A stretch of DNA of 13,664 nucleotides. It comes from JAKVAV01 sp964651785 (GTDB taxonomy: Bacteria > Bacteroidota > Bacteroidia > Flavobacteriales_D > Cryomorphaceae). A program made the translations under genes and the position numbers. Below, in pieces: positions 6,266 through 12,888 of this stretch. The notes beneath the pieces were generated by a model. That model worked only from the letters and a program-made list of their open reading frames with translations, had not been told where the DNA came from and made no database searches. How positions within the stretch are numbered: the stretch's first letter is position 1; each line of letters opens with the position of its first letter. Location of the stretch: NCBI GenBank assembly GCA_964651785.1, contig CAZYWJ010000077.1:1-13664 (forward strand), given 5' to 3'.

Positions 6266-7252
6266 ATGGCCTCTCCCCTTACCGACGCGCTAAAGGAAAA
6301 AGCGGAAAAGAAGGCCCAACCCGATTGGATGGAGCCCACCTTGGCCAAACTAACCGAGGAATACTTCTCCAACCCCGATTGGATTTATGAGCGCAAGCTG
6401 GACGGTGTGCGGTGCCTGATCTTTAAGAAGGGAAAAACGGTAAAGCTGCTTTCGCGGAATAAGAAGGAGCAAAACCACATTTATCCGGAATTGGCTGAAG
6501 CCTTGAAAGATCAAGAGCACGACTTCATAGCCGATGGCGAGATCGTAACCTTTGACGGAAGTCTGACCAGCTTCTCCAAGCTTCAGGCGAGGATGAACGT
6601 ACAAAATCCTTCAAAGGAATTGATCGAAAAGACCAAAGTGTGGTTCTACCTCTTCGACTGCATGTACATCGATGGATATGACATAACCCCGCTCGACACG
6701 CGCAGCCGTAAAGCCATCTTGAAAAAGGGAGTCAACTTCGAAGACCCGATACGCTACTTGTCTCACATTAATGAAAATGGGGAAGAGTACCACGCCGATG
6801 CCTGCAAGAAAGGTTGGGAAGGTGTGATAGCCAAAGACGCCACCAAATCATACGTACACAGCCGATCCCCGAACTGGCTGAAATTTAAATGCGTTCATCA
6901 GCAGGAGTTGGTCATCGGCGGCTTCACTCCGCCACAAGGTCAGCGAAAAGGATTCGGTGCCATCTTGGTAGGCTACTACGAAGATGATGAATTGCGCTAT
7001 GCGGGAAAGGTAGGCACGGGCTACTCCGACAAAGAACTCGAAGAACTGCGCGAAAAATTTGACAAGCTCGAACGAAAGACGAGTCCCTTCAGCGATGGCG
7101 TGGATGAAAAAGGAGCCCGCTGGATGACCCCCGAATTGGTGGCCGAGATCGGCTTTACCGAATGGACGAGCGATCACAAGCTTCGCCACCCGCGCTACCT
7201 CGGCATGCGCCACGACAAGAAAGCCAAAGACGTAGTGAGAGAAGCACCCTGA
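6266..7252 (+). CDS. ligD: ATP-dependent DNA ligase, LigD ligase module, stand-alone
   Basis: This 328-residue protein seals nicks and ends using ATP through a lysyl-AMP intermediate. The nucleotidyltransferase motifs are in order: motif I KLDGVR with nucleophile Lys44, motif III DGEIV (90-94), motif IIIa LFDCMYIDG (129-137), motif IV EGVIAK (185-190) and motif V WLKFK (204-208). The remainder, from ~210 to the end, is the OB-fold domain. It closes with HPRYLGMRHDKKAKDVVRE, the usual C-terminal signature of LigD ligase domains. Length and content match the LIG module of fused LigD. Its ATG lies two bases after the phosphoesterase stop, and the polymerase gene starts 18 bases after its own stop. 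All motifs are intact, so this is not a degraded fusion. An unrelated bacteriophage-type ligase is unlikely given the neighbours. Confidence 0.96.
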   Translation: MASPLTDALKEKAEKKAQPDWMEPTLAKLTEEYFSNPDWIYERKLDGVRCLIFKKGKTVKLLSRNKKEQNHIYPELAEALKDQEHDFIADGEIVTFDGSLTSFSKLQARMNVQNPSKELIEKTKVWFYLFDCMYIDGYDITPLDTRSRKAILKKGVNFEDPIRYLSHINENGEEYHADACKKGWEGVIAKDATKSYVHSRSPNWLKFKCVHQQELVIGGFTPPQGQRKGFGAILVGYYEDDELRYAGKVGTGYSDKELEELREKFDKLERKTSPFSDGVDEKGARWMTPELVAEIGFTEWTSDHKLRHPRYLGMRHDKKAKDVVREAP

Positions 7253-7270
7253 TAAACCAAAGCGAAAACC

Positions 7271-8137
7271 ATGAAAGTAGAAACGAGCAGTGAAGACAAG
7301 ATATACTTCCCCGATGACGGGATTACCAAAGGTGATGTGCTGGAGTACTACCAAAACATTGCCGAGCACATGTTGCCCCATTTGGCAGACCGACCGCTCA
7401 TGCTGCAGCGATTCCCGGAAGGGATAGACGAAAGTGGCTTTTACCAAAAAGAGGCGGGCGAATACTTTCCCGATTGGATCGAAACGGTGGAAGTGGAAAA
7501 AGAAGACGGCAAGCTGCATCACGTGATTTGCAGCAACGCTTCGACACTCAAGTATTTGGTCAATCAAGGCACCCTCACTTTTCACACATGGCTGAGCCGT
7601 AAGCCGAAAATTGATTATCCCGACAAGTTTATCATTGACCTCGATCCGCCTGAGGGCAATTTTGCTATTGTGCGAAAGGCAGCACGCATTCTTCGCGACT
7701 TTTTCGAAGAAGTCGAGATAAGGGTATTCATGATGACCACGGGTTCGCAGGGACTTCACATCATGATGCCCCTCGACGGGAAAAGTGATTTTGATACCGT
7801 AAAGGAGGTCGGGAAAAAATTGGGAAACAAGATGGTGGACGAACATCCTGATATTTTCACCCGCGCTCAGAGAAAGGACAAGCGGGAAGGAAAACTATTT
7901 TTTGACATTGAACGAAACGCCTACGCCCAGACCGCCGTAGCGCCCTACACGATAAGGCCGATAAAAGGCGCCCCCGTGGCCACTCCCCTTTCTTGGGATG
8001 AATTGGATAAAAGCGATTTAAACTCGCATAGCTACAAGCTAAAGAACATTCGCCGCAGGCTATCGCAGAAAGAGGATCCTTGGAAGGGATACGGTAGGCA
8101 TAAGGTCGGGATCAAAAGATTGGATGAAAAAATTTGA
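7271..8137 (+). CDS. ligD: LigD primase-polymerase (PolDom) module, stand-alone
   Basis: PolDom belongs to the archaeo-eukaryotic primase superfamily. It fills gaps at broken ends, preferring ribonucleotides, and bridges ends with Ku. This 288-residue protein starts MKVETSSEDKIYFPDDGITKGDVLEYY, the normal module start. Metal-binding Asp123 and Asp125 lie in IIDLDPP, His163 in TTGSQGLHIMMPL, and a third Asp (212) in LFFDIERNAYAQT. AVAPYTIRPIKGAPVATPLSW (222-242) is the conserved C-terminal block. The residue before Gly-Leu-His is Gln160, where fused LigD proteins often have Lys. The catalytic acidic residues are all present, so activity is expected. It is the last gene of the operon, ending eight bases before the convergent DUF6624 gene, with no obvious terminator between them. 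Confidence 0.95.
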   Translation: MKVETSSEDKIYFPDDGITKGDVLEYYQNIAEHMLPHLADRPLMLQRFPEGIDESGFYQKEAGEYFPDWIETVEVEKEDGKLHHVICSNASTLKYLVNQGTLTFHTWLSRKPKIDYPDKFIIDLDPPEGNFAIVRKAARILRDFFEEVEIRVFMMTTGSQGLHIMMPLDGKSDFDTVKEVGKKLGNKMVDEHPDIFTRAQRKDKREGKLFFDIERNAYAQTAVAPYTIRPIKGAPVATPLSWDELDKSDLNSHSYKLKNIRRRLSQKEDPWKGYGRHKVGIKRLDEKI

Positions 8138-8145
8138 TTAAAGGC

Positions 8146-9120
8146 TCAATCCTGTTCCATTCGTGCCGTGCGCTCTTTGTGTTTTTCTACATCCCAAGTC
8201 ATATCCCAATTGCTGATGTAGTCTTCGATTGATCCGAGACCTACTTCTGCTCGGCGTTCATTTACTTTTTCGGGTTCGATCAATGGTGAGACGTAGTACT
8301 CACCGGTATCGGGATCACGCCCTATCTGACTGCCGTAAATTTGTCTTTTGCCTTGCCGCAGGGCCACTCGATCCTCCAACAAAGCCAAGTTTGATGCTCG
8401 TGCATTGCCCTCTTTCACAGCTTCCCGCATCATAGGAAGGTACTTTTCCTGGGTATTAATATCAGCGTGTTGAATGACTAAAAACAGCGTAAGGCTCCCT
8501 TTGTCTCCCACTACCTTGGGCCCTAGCCAACCTCGCTCATCCAGTATTTCGGATACTTGTTCCAAGTTGGCTTCATCGGTTTTTTTGATCAAATCCCAAT
8601 GGGCTCTCATCTCGTCGGAATCTGCGCCGTATTTCTTTTCTACTTCGCTAATCTGCTTGCGGTAAGTTTGGTCGGTCAGATAGATAGAATCCAATTGCGC
8701 TACTAACTCTTGGTCGAAGTCCTTTTCATAATCTGATTTGTTTTTCCCGACCATTGCCATCAGGTCCGTCCATCTTTGATCCTCATGAAGACTGTTCAAG
8801 TCAGGATCTGTGGTGATGTGTCCTAAGTCTCGGTAATGCGTTTCGGGATCCTCAGCGAGTTGCTTCAGGTGGCGAAAGGCGTCATCGGCATTGCCAGCCA
8901 AGGCGTAGGAACAGGCGGCATTGTAGCGATCTACTTCGTACGCATAGCCGTTCAGTTGCTCAAAGGCATTCTCGTATGCAGCAGCACTCTCTTGGTAGTC
9001 TTGGGACTGGTAAAGTTCCCATCCTTTATCGACAAACTCTTCGTACTTATCCTCATCTTGGGACCACGCGGAGTTTATAGAAATAAGAAGGAAAAAGATC
9101 AGTGAAATAGTCAGTTTCAT
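8146..9120 (-). CDS. Secreted TPR / DUF6624 protein
   Basis: From ATG 9120 this is a 324-residue exported protein with signal peptide MKLTISLIFFLLISINSAWSQ. Residues ~25-105 look like two or three TPR-type helical hairpins (GWELYQSQDYQESAAAYENAF, DRYNAACSYALAGNADDAFRHL). The rest matches DUF6624, seen from DQTYRKQI, DERGWLGPKVVGDKGSLTLFLVIQHAD and the signature LLEDRVALRQGKRQIYGSQIG, with the usual VNERRAEVGLGSIEDYI near the end. The DUF has no established function that I know of; the TPR part suggests protein binding in the periplasm. The frame is open to 9201, but the signal peptide fixes the start at 9120. A -7-like TAACTTTA lies at 9169-9162 on the minus strand. It is convergent with the LigD operon and divergent from dodecin; the 230 bases to dodecin hold no gene. 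Confidence 0.85.
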   Translation of the reverse strand: MKLTISLIFFLLISINSAWSQDEDKYEEFVDKGWELYQSQDYQESAAAYENAFEQLNGYAYEVDRYNAACSYALAGNADDAFRHLKQLAEDPETHYRDLGHITTDPDLNSLHEDQRWTDLMAMVGKNKSDYEKDFDQELVAQLDSIYLTDQTYRKQISEVEKKYGADSDEMRAHWDLIKKTDEANLEQVSEILDERGWLGPKVVGDKGSLTLFLVIQHADINTQEKYLPMMREAVKEGNARASNLALLEDRVALRQGKRQIYGSQIGRDPDTGEYYVSPLIEPEKVNERRAEVGLGSIEDYISNWDMTWDVEKHKERTARMEQD

Positions 9121-9297
9121 GATGGGGTTGATTAATTGACAGACGAGTGTCATATTAAGGCTAAAGTTAACTGATATAAAGCTATCGGTATGACAACCCA
9201 TAAAATGAATTCAAAAAAAACCCCGTTAACGTTGATTCTATTTCACACTACCGATATTACAGAATGTACCGACACTACTAAGAACTAAAGAAATGAG

Positions 9298-9307
9298 ATG
9301 CCGGCAT
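9298..9307. promoter_or_regulatory. 10-base palindrome upstream of dodecin
   Basis: ATGCCGGCAT is a perfect palindrome 43 bases before the dodecin ATG. It overlaps by one base a weak -7 match (TAGTTTTT, 9307-9314). Position and symmetry fit an operator, but chance is possible. Confidence 0.25.
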
Positions 9308-9350
9308 AGTTTTTCTTCAAATTCAGGAGAACCTATAAACCCATTAAACT

Positions 9351-9551
9351 ATGATAGTTAAAGTAATTGAAGTAATCGGAACATCAGAAAAAGGATTTAA
9401 GGAAGCCACGCAAAATGCCGTGGCAGAAGCCGGTAAGACGGTTAAAAACATTAAATCCGTTTACGTTAAAGAAATGAACGCCAACGTTTCCAATAACAAT
9501 ATTACTTCGTATGCCGTCAATGCGAAGATCTCTTTTGAGATAGATAAATAG
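9351..9551 (+). CDS. Dodecin family protein
   Basis: Dodecins are 65-75-residue proteins that form hollow dodecamers storing flavin or coenzyme A. This 66-residue protein reads MIVKVIEVIGTSEKGFKEATQNAVAEAGKTV, then a strand VYVKEMNANV, and ends YAVNAKISFEI: the beta-alpha-beta-beta plan and length of the family. It aligns without gaps to the archaeal dodecin as I recall that sequence. The flavin-stacking Trp36 is then Ser36 here, and the flavin-contacting Gln55 (often Arg in bacteria) is Ala55. Canonical isoalloxazine sandwiching is therefore doubtful; it may bind another ligand or only assemble structurally. It is a single-gene unit with its own terminator at 9575-9608. No Shine-Dalgarno sequence is placed correctly: the GGAGA at ~9329 is too far from the ATG. 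Confidence 0.92.
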   Translation: MIVKVIEVIGTSEKGFKEATQNAVAEAGKTVKNIKSVYVKEMNANVSNNNITSYAVNAKISFEIDK

Positions 9552-9574
9552 ACGGTAATTTGTTCATTTCCATG

Positions 9575-9608
9575 GCCCCTTCGGATGTTGTTTCGGAGGG
9601 GCTTTTTT
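9575..9608 (+). terminator. Rho-independent terminator after dodecin
   Basis: GCCCCTTCGGA (9575-9585) pairs with TTCGGAGGGGC (9592-9602) as an 11-bp stem including two G-T wobbles, with a 6-base loop. Six T follow at once (9603-9608). It starts 23 bases after the dodecin stop. No T-run lies on the other strand, so it works for dodecin only. Confidence 0.9.
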
Positions 9609-9628
9609 AATCGGGTACAGCTCAATAG

Positions 9629-9970
9629 CTATTCCGACCAAACCGCCAGCTCATTTCCCTGCGGGTCGGCAAAGTGGAAGCGCTTCCCTCCGGGAAACTC
9701 AAAAATGTCTTTGGTCAGACGACCGCCGGCTGATAAAACTTTATCTTTTACTTCATGAAGGTCGTTGTGATAAAGCACTACCAAGGCGCCGTTTTGTACG
9801 GGCTCATTCGATTGTTCAAATCCACCTTCCAATCCGCTATCTGTAAAAGCCGTGTAGGTGGGGCCGTAATCGGTGAAAGTCCACCCGAAGACTTCGGAAT
9901 AGAACGATTTGATTTCTTCCAAATCGCGAGCGGTGAATTCGATGTAGTTGATGTGGTTGTTGGTGGGCAT
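9629..9970 (-). CDS. VOC (glyoxalase/bleomycin-resistance fold) protein
   Basis: This 113-residue cytoplasmic protein has the vicinal oxygen chelate fold: HINYIEFTARDLEEIKSFYSEVFGW at the N-terminus (the F-Y-x-x-V-F-G-W hallmark) and FHFADPQGNELAVWSE at the C-terminus. The usual metal-ligand places hold His6 and Glu107. It has one beta-alpha-beta-beta-beta pair and the length of small single-domain VOC proteins, which act as dimers. The substrate cannot be told; members include glyoxalases, dioxygenases and drug-binding proteins. ATG 9970 is the only sensible start. The upstream toxin gene ends 26 bases away on the same strand, so read-through from the toxin-antitoxin pair is possible, though functional linkage is not implied. 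Confidence 0.9.
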   Translation of the reverse strand: MPTNNHINYIEFTARDLEEIKSFYSEVFGWTFTDYGPTYTAFTDSGLEGGFEQSNEPVQNGALVVLYHNDLHEVKDKVLSAGGRLTKDIFEFPGGKRFHFADPQGNELAVWSE

Positions 9971-9996
9971 AAATATTTAATTCAAAAATCTCTCAC

Positions 9997-10323
9997 TTAA
10001 CGATTATGCTCGAAAAATTTCTTGATTTCCGAATGAAGCTTATCCGGGTCCTGCCTTGTATCAAAGATGGTAATTATCTCAACTTCATTTTCTTCAACCA
10101 AAACTCTATATATAGCTGAAGTTTGTTTGGATAAGACACAGACGTATAAATCAGAAAATGTTTGAGTATTCGGACACTTAAACGGATATTTGGAAATTTG
10201 CTCAAATTCAATTTCAACTTTTTGCAGGAAAGCTTCACTAACCGATTTTCCCCATTCTGCCTCAATGTATTCCAAGATGCTGTCCAGACGAATTTCCGCC
10301 ACCTTGGATAAATAAACTTTCAT
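9997..10323 (-). CDS. RelE/ParE-superfamily toxin
   Basis: This 108-residue protein has the RelE/ParE toxin plan: an N-terminal strand MKVYLSKVAEIRLD, a long helical hairpin ILEYIEAEWGKSVSEAFLQKVEIEFEQISKYP, then strands LYVCVLSKQTSAIYRV and VEIITIFDTRQDP. The closing FDTRQDP phrase is characteristic. ParE-type members poison DNA gyrase and RelE-type members cut mRNA on the ribosome; the sequence alone does not decide which. The start codon follows the antitoxin stop with no base between, so translation is probably coupled. The locus is visibly more AT-rich than the neighbouring repair and housekeeping genes, which fits horizontal arrival. Confidence 0.88.
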   Translation of the reverse strand: MKVYLSKVAEIRLDSILEYIEAEWGKSVSEAFLQKVEIEFEQISKYPFKCPNTQTFSDLYVCVLSKQTSAIYRVLVEENEVEIITIFDTRQDPDKLHSEIKKFFEHNR

Positions 10324-10539
10324 CTATTTTTTACGATTGAGGTAATCTTGGAAGGATATTCTATCTCCGTTATTTAATTGTTCTAAACCCAATTTTATCT
10401 CTTCGATTTGAGCGGGTGTGAACTCTGAATTGTTTGAAGAATTTTTCTTGAATAAGGCTCGAATCTCATTGATCAAAGCGTCATTTTGCGAATCTAAAAT
10501 ATATCTGACCAGTTCAAGTTTTGATGATTCAATACTCAT
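10324..10539 (-). CDS. Cognate antitoxin of the RelE/ParE-type toxin
   Basis: This 71-residue protein starts at ATG 10539. It reads MSIESSKLELVRYILDSQND, then FTPAQIEEIKLGLEQLNNGDRISFQDYLNRKK. The second half (TP-x-QI-EEI-x-GL-x-QL-NG-x-I-x-x-x-DYL) is the form common in antitoxins paired with Bacteroidota RelE/ParE toxins. The N-terminal helix likely gives DNA binding or dimerisation, and the C-terminal part wraps the toxin. An in-frame TTG at 10560 is unlikely because it overlaps the perfect -7 element at 10558-10565. Such pairs usually repress their own promoter through the antitoxin; no convincing operator palindrome is visible here. Confidence 0.82.
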   Translation of the reverse strand: MSIESSKLELVRYILDSQNDALINEIRALFKKNSSNNSEFTPAQIEEIKLGLEQLNNGDRISFQDYLNRKK

Positions 10540-10557
10540 AGCGCTTGATTTTAAACT

Positions 10558-10565
10558 CAAATTTA
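10558..10565 (-). promoter_or_regulatory. -7 promoter element of the toxin-antitoxin operon
   Basis: On the minus strand TAAATTTG is a perfect match to TAnnTTTG, 18 bases upstream of the antitoxin ATG at 10539. No -33 TTTG stands at the expected distance. Confidence 0.5.
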
Positions 10566-10657
10566 AAAATTTCGCTTTACTCTGATGGACTACGACCTTT
10601 CAAGAAGATCATAATACCCGGAAACAACAAAATTGAGTGAAATTGCTGAATTTTAGC

Positions 10658-12439
10658 TTAGTCCCGAAACCTCACATAAAACACCGAACCATCACCGGGG
10701 ATGCTCTCTGCCCAAATCTCACCGCCCGATTGCAGTATTTGCTTACGCAGGTAATGGAGTCCTACGCCTTTTGCGTCGGGGTGTTGGTGAAAAATGCCTC
10801 GCTTGGTAAAAAGTCGCTCACTATGGTTTTTCAGATCCATACCCCGTCCATTGTCCTCAAACCTTAAAACAATACTATCCTCTTCTCGGGATGTGCAAAT
10901 ACGTATATGAGGACTGCGATCCGGATGGCTGTACTTTAGCGAATTGCTTAGCAAATTGTGAAAGATTCCCCGCAAGATCTTTGCGGAGTAAAAAACCTTG
11001 GACGCTTCTGAAAAGTCGGTTTCTATCTTTGCCTTTAATCCCTTTATTTCAGCCGTAAGGCCTTGCCGTACCTGCTTCAGATTATCATCAAACGATACGA
11101 CGGCAAAATCGGAGTCGAGCAAATCATGGCTATGGGTTTTCTCCACTAAGTCGTCCACCGTAGAATTGAGCGACTGAACGACCCGCTTCATATTTTCATT
11201 CATCTCGCGCTGCTCTTCTTGATCTTTTGCTTCTTCAGCAAGATGCAGGAGCATCATCATATTGCTGATCGGAGCGCGCAGGTCATGCGTTACGAGATAG
11301 TAAAAGTCGGTGAGCTGCTTGCTGCGTTCGGTTATCGACTCAGCTTGGAGACGAATGTCTTCATTGGCCTTTTCGAGATATGCCGTTCGTTCCTCTACCT
11401 TTGATTCGAGTTTTTTGTTCAAATCTGCCAACTCATCATAGGCTCGCCTTTTTTGAATAATAGATCGGGCCAAGAGCAGAGCCAAGACCGCCAAAGCCGT
11501 CAATCCGAAAACGGCTATAGACAGGGCGGTATTTTGATTGTCGCGAATTTCCTCGTTCTTCACGTTCAACTCGCGGAGGTTATCCAATTCGGTTTGCTCT
11601 ATTTCCTCCTCATACTCCTCTTCGATCTCTGCCAACTTAGCCTGCTGTTCGCCAAATTCAATTTTTGAGTTGATGCTATCCAAAGCCACAAAGGCCTGCA
11701 AGGCTCTTTTGTAATCACGATTTTCCAAGCAGATTTCATAGCGGGTTTCCTCAATCAGAACATTGTATACCTCTACTCCGCAAGCTGCATTTATACGTTG
11801 GCTCTTAGCCAATAACTCTTCCGCCTGACTACGATCACCCATGCGGTTCATTACCCTGGCCATTTTGGTGTAAACCAAAGGCAAATCACACTCCAAACCG
11901 TAGGCTTTGTAAAGGTCTAAGGCTTCAGAATAACGACTATTGCTCGAAGAGTAATTCCCTTTAAGAAAATCCACAAATCCCAGAATGAGGTAATTGACCG
12001 CATGGCCCGTACTCGCCATGGAGGTGTCGGGGCTGGTGGCAATGGATTTCTCAGCATATTCGGCCGCCATTTCATAGTCGGGAATATCGAAATAAGATCC
12101 CGCGATGCTCATGTATATCCGCGACTCGTACATTTCGCGGTAAGGCATGTCGGGCAGCTTTCGCAAAATGTCTTTAAAGGCTTGTATGGCTTTGCTCGGA
12201 CGGGCGCTGGAGCGAATTACTTCAGCATAGAGCATATTTACGCTGAACCAATCTTCATCAGAGAGGTTTTCGCGACTGAGGTATTTCAAGGTCAGTCGCT
12301 GCGCCTCCTCGTATTTGGAGGCATAAATCAGGGAATCAACAACCTCCCGTATGGAATCCAGATCCGACGACTGTGGCCTGCCCGAAAACGGGATGGCTAA
12401 GAGTAAAATGACGGAAAGGAGCCGCATCTTCCGCTTCAT
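10658..12439 (-). CDS. TPR-containing sensor histidine kinase, orphan
   Basis: From ATG 12439 the protein has 593 residues. Order: signal peptide (MKRKMRLLSVILLLAIPFSG, 1-20); TPR-like helical repeats (~25-265); an acidic coiled coil (~265-300); one transmembrane helix (~305-326); a second coiled coil (~330-375); then a HisKA dimerisation domain with phospho-acceptor His385 in FYYLVTHDLRAPISNM; and a HATPase domain with N-box HNLLSNSLKYS (494-504), G1 DNGRGM (529-534) and G2 KGVGLHYL (557-564). The sensor part is therefore periplasmic and the kinase cytoplasmic, a layout frequent in Bacteroidota. No response regulator lies next to it, so its partner is elsewhere. The frame is open to a GTG at 12484, but that codon overlaps a perfect -7 element, so 12439 is preferred; ATG 12427 is also possible. 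All catalytic boxes are intact. The ligand is unknown. Confidence 0.92.
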   Translation of the reverse strand: MKRKMRLLSVILLLAIPFSGRPQSSDLDSIREVVDSLIYASKYEEAQRLTLKYLSRENLSDEDWFSVNMLYAEVIRSSARPSKAIQAFKDILRKLPDMPYREMYESRIYMSIAGSYFDIPDYEMAAEYAEKSIATSPDTSMASTGHAVNYLILGFVDFLKGNYSSSNSRYSEALDLYKAYGLECDLPLVYTKMARVMNRMGDRSQAEELLAKSQRINAACGVEVYNVLIEETRYEICLENRDYKRALQAFVALDSINSKIEFGEQQAKLAEIEEEYEEEIEQTELDNLRELNVKNEEIRDNQNTALSIAVFGLTALAVLALLLARSIIQKRRAYDELADLNKKLESKVEERTAYLEKANEDIRLQAESITERSKQLTDFYYLVTHDLRAPISNMMMLLHLAEEAKDQEEQREMNENMKRVVQSLNSTVDDLVEKTHSHDLLDSDFAVVSFDDNLKQVRQGLTAEIKGLKAKIETDFSEASKVFYSAKILRGIFHNLLSNSLKYSHPDRSPHIRICTSREEDSIVLRFEDNGRGMDLKNHSERLFTKRGIFHQHPDAKGVGLHYLRKQILQSGGEIWAESIPGDGSVFYVRFRD

Positions 12440-12483
12440 GTATTCGATTACCAAGGCTTTACAGGTTAGCAAAATCTTCTGCA

Positions 12484-12513
12484 CAAAAATAACCCCACCA
12501 CTACAGAAACCAA
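12484..12513 (-). promoter_or_regulatory. Promoter of the histidine kinase gene
   Basis: On the minus strand TATTTTTG (12491-12484) is a perfect TAnnTTTG -7 element. TTGG (12513-12510) lies 18 bases upstream, as a 3-of-4 match to the -33 TTTG. Transcription from it would give a leader of roughly 35-40 bases before ATG 12439. Confidence 0.5.
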
Positions 12514-12628
12514 GGTAGAGAAGAAAAATAAAATGTGGTCATTTTAGCGCACACCTTTCGACGGAGTGCTCGGCAAGTAGGATAAACTATCGTATGCTAT
12601 CTATATAGCTACCTGCTGATAGGACAAA

Positions 12629-12811
12629 ATGAGCACAATCACTCCTATCTCACATGGCCCGGCGAAGACCTTCCCATCCGAGCTTTATCTCAGACACCTT
12701 TTTGTGATTACGGAATCAGGCAAAGCCGAGCGCATTGATTTCATCCCGGACTTTCGGAACCGTAAGCATTTTATTCGCTTGGTCAGTTCAAATTTAAAGA
12801 CTCAGAAATAG
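12629..12811 (+). CDS. Doubtful small open frame (60 aa)
   Basis: This is the only open frame of note in the ~400-base stretch between the histidine kinase and the S41 protease. It encodes MSTITPISHGPAKTFPSELY..., with a middle part (LFVITESGKAERIDFIPDFRNRKHFIRLV) that alternates charged and hydrophobic residues plausibly. I recognise no family and see no promoter. It may be a real small protein, a remnant, or chance. The rest of the stretch shows nothing beyond a short inverted repeat (GCTAT...ATAGC, near 12596-12609). Confidence 0.25.
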   Translation: MSTITPISHGPAKTFPSELYLRHLFVITESGKAERIDFIPDFRNRKHFIRLVSSNLKTQK

Positions 12812-12888
12812 CAGTTGATTCTAAAAAAAACTCAAGTAGTGTAATTACTTTTTGCATTTTGTCGTCAGACTATGAAAACAAAAGCCTA

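Noticed and set aside
6848..7846. 332-codon open frame antisense to the ligase and polymerase genes
   Set aside because: It lies wholly opposite two genes with clear catalytic motifs, and its translation is rich in His/Phe runs typical of an antisense shadow with no recognisable domain.
12440..12484. GTG start giving a longer histidine kinase
   Set aside because: The GTG overlaps a perfect -7 promoter element, and a normal signal peptide begins at the later ATG.
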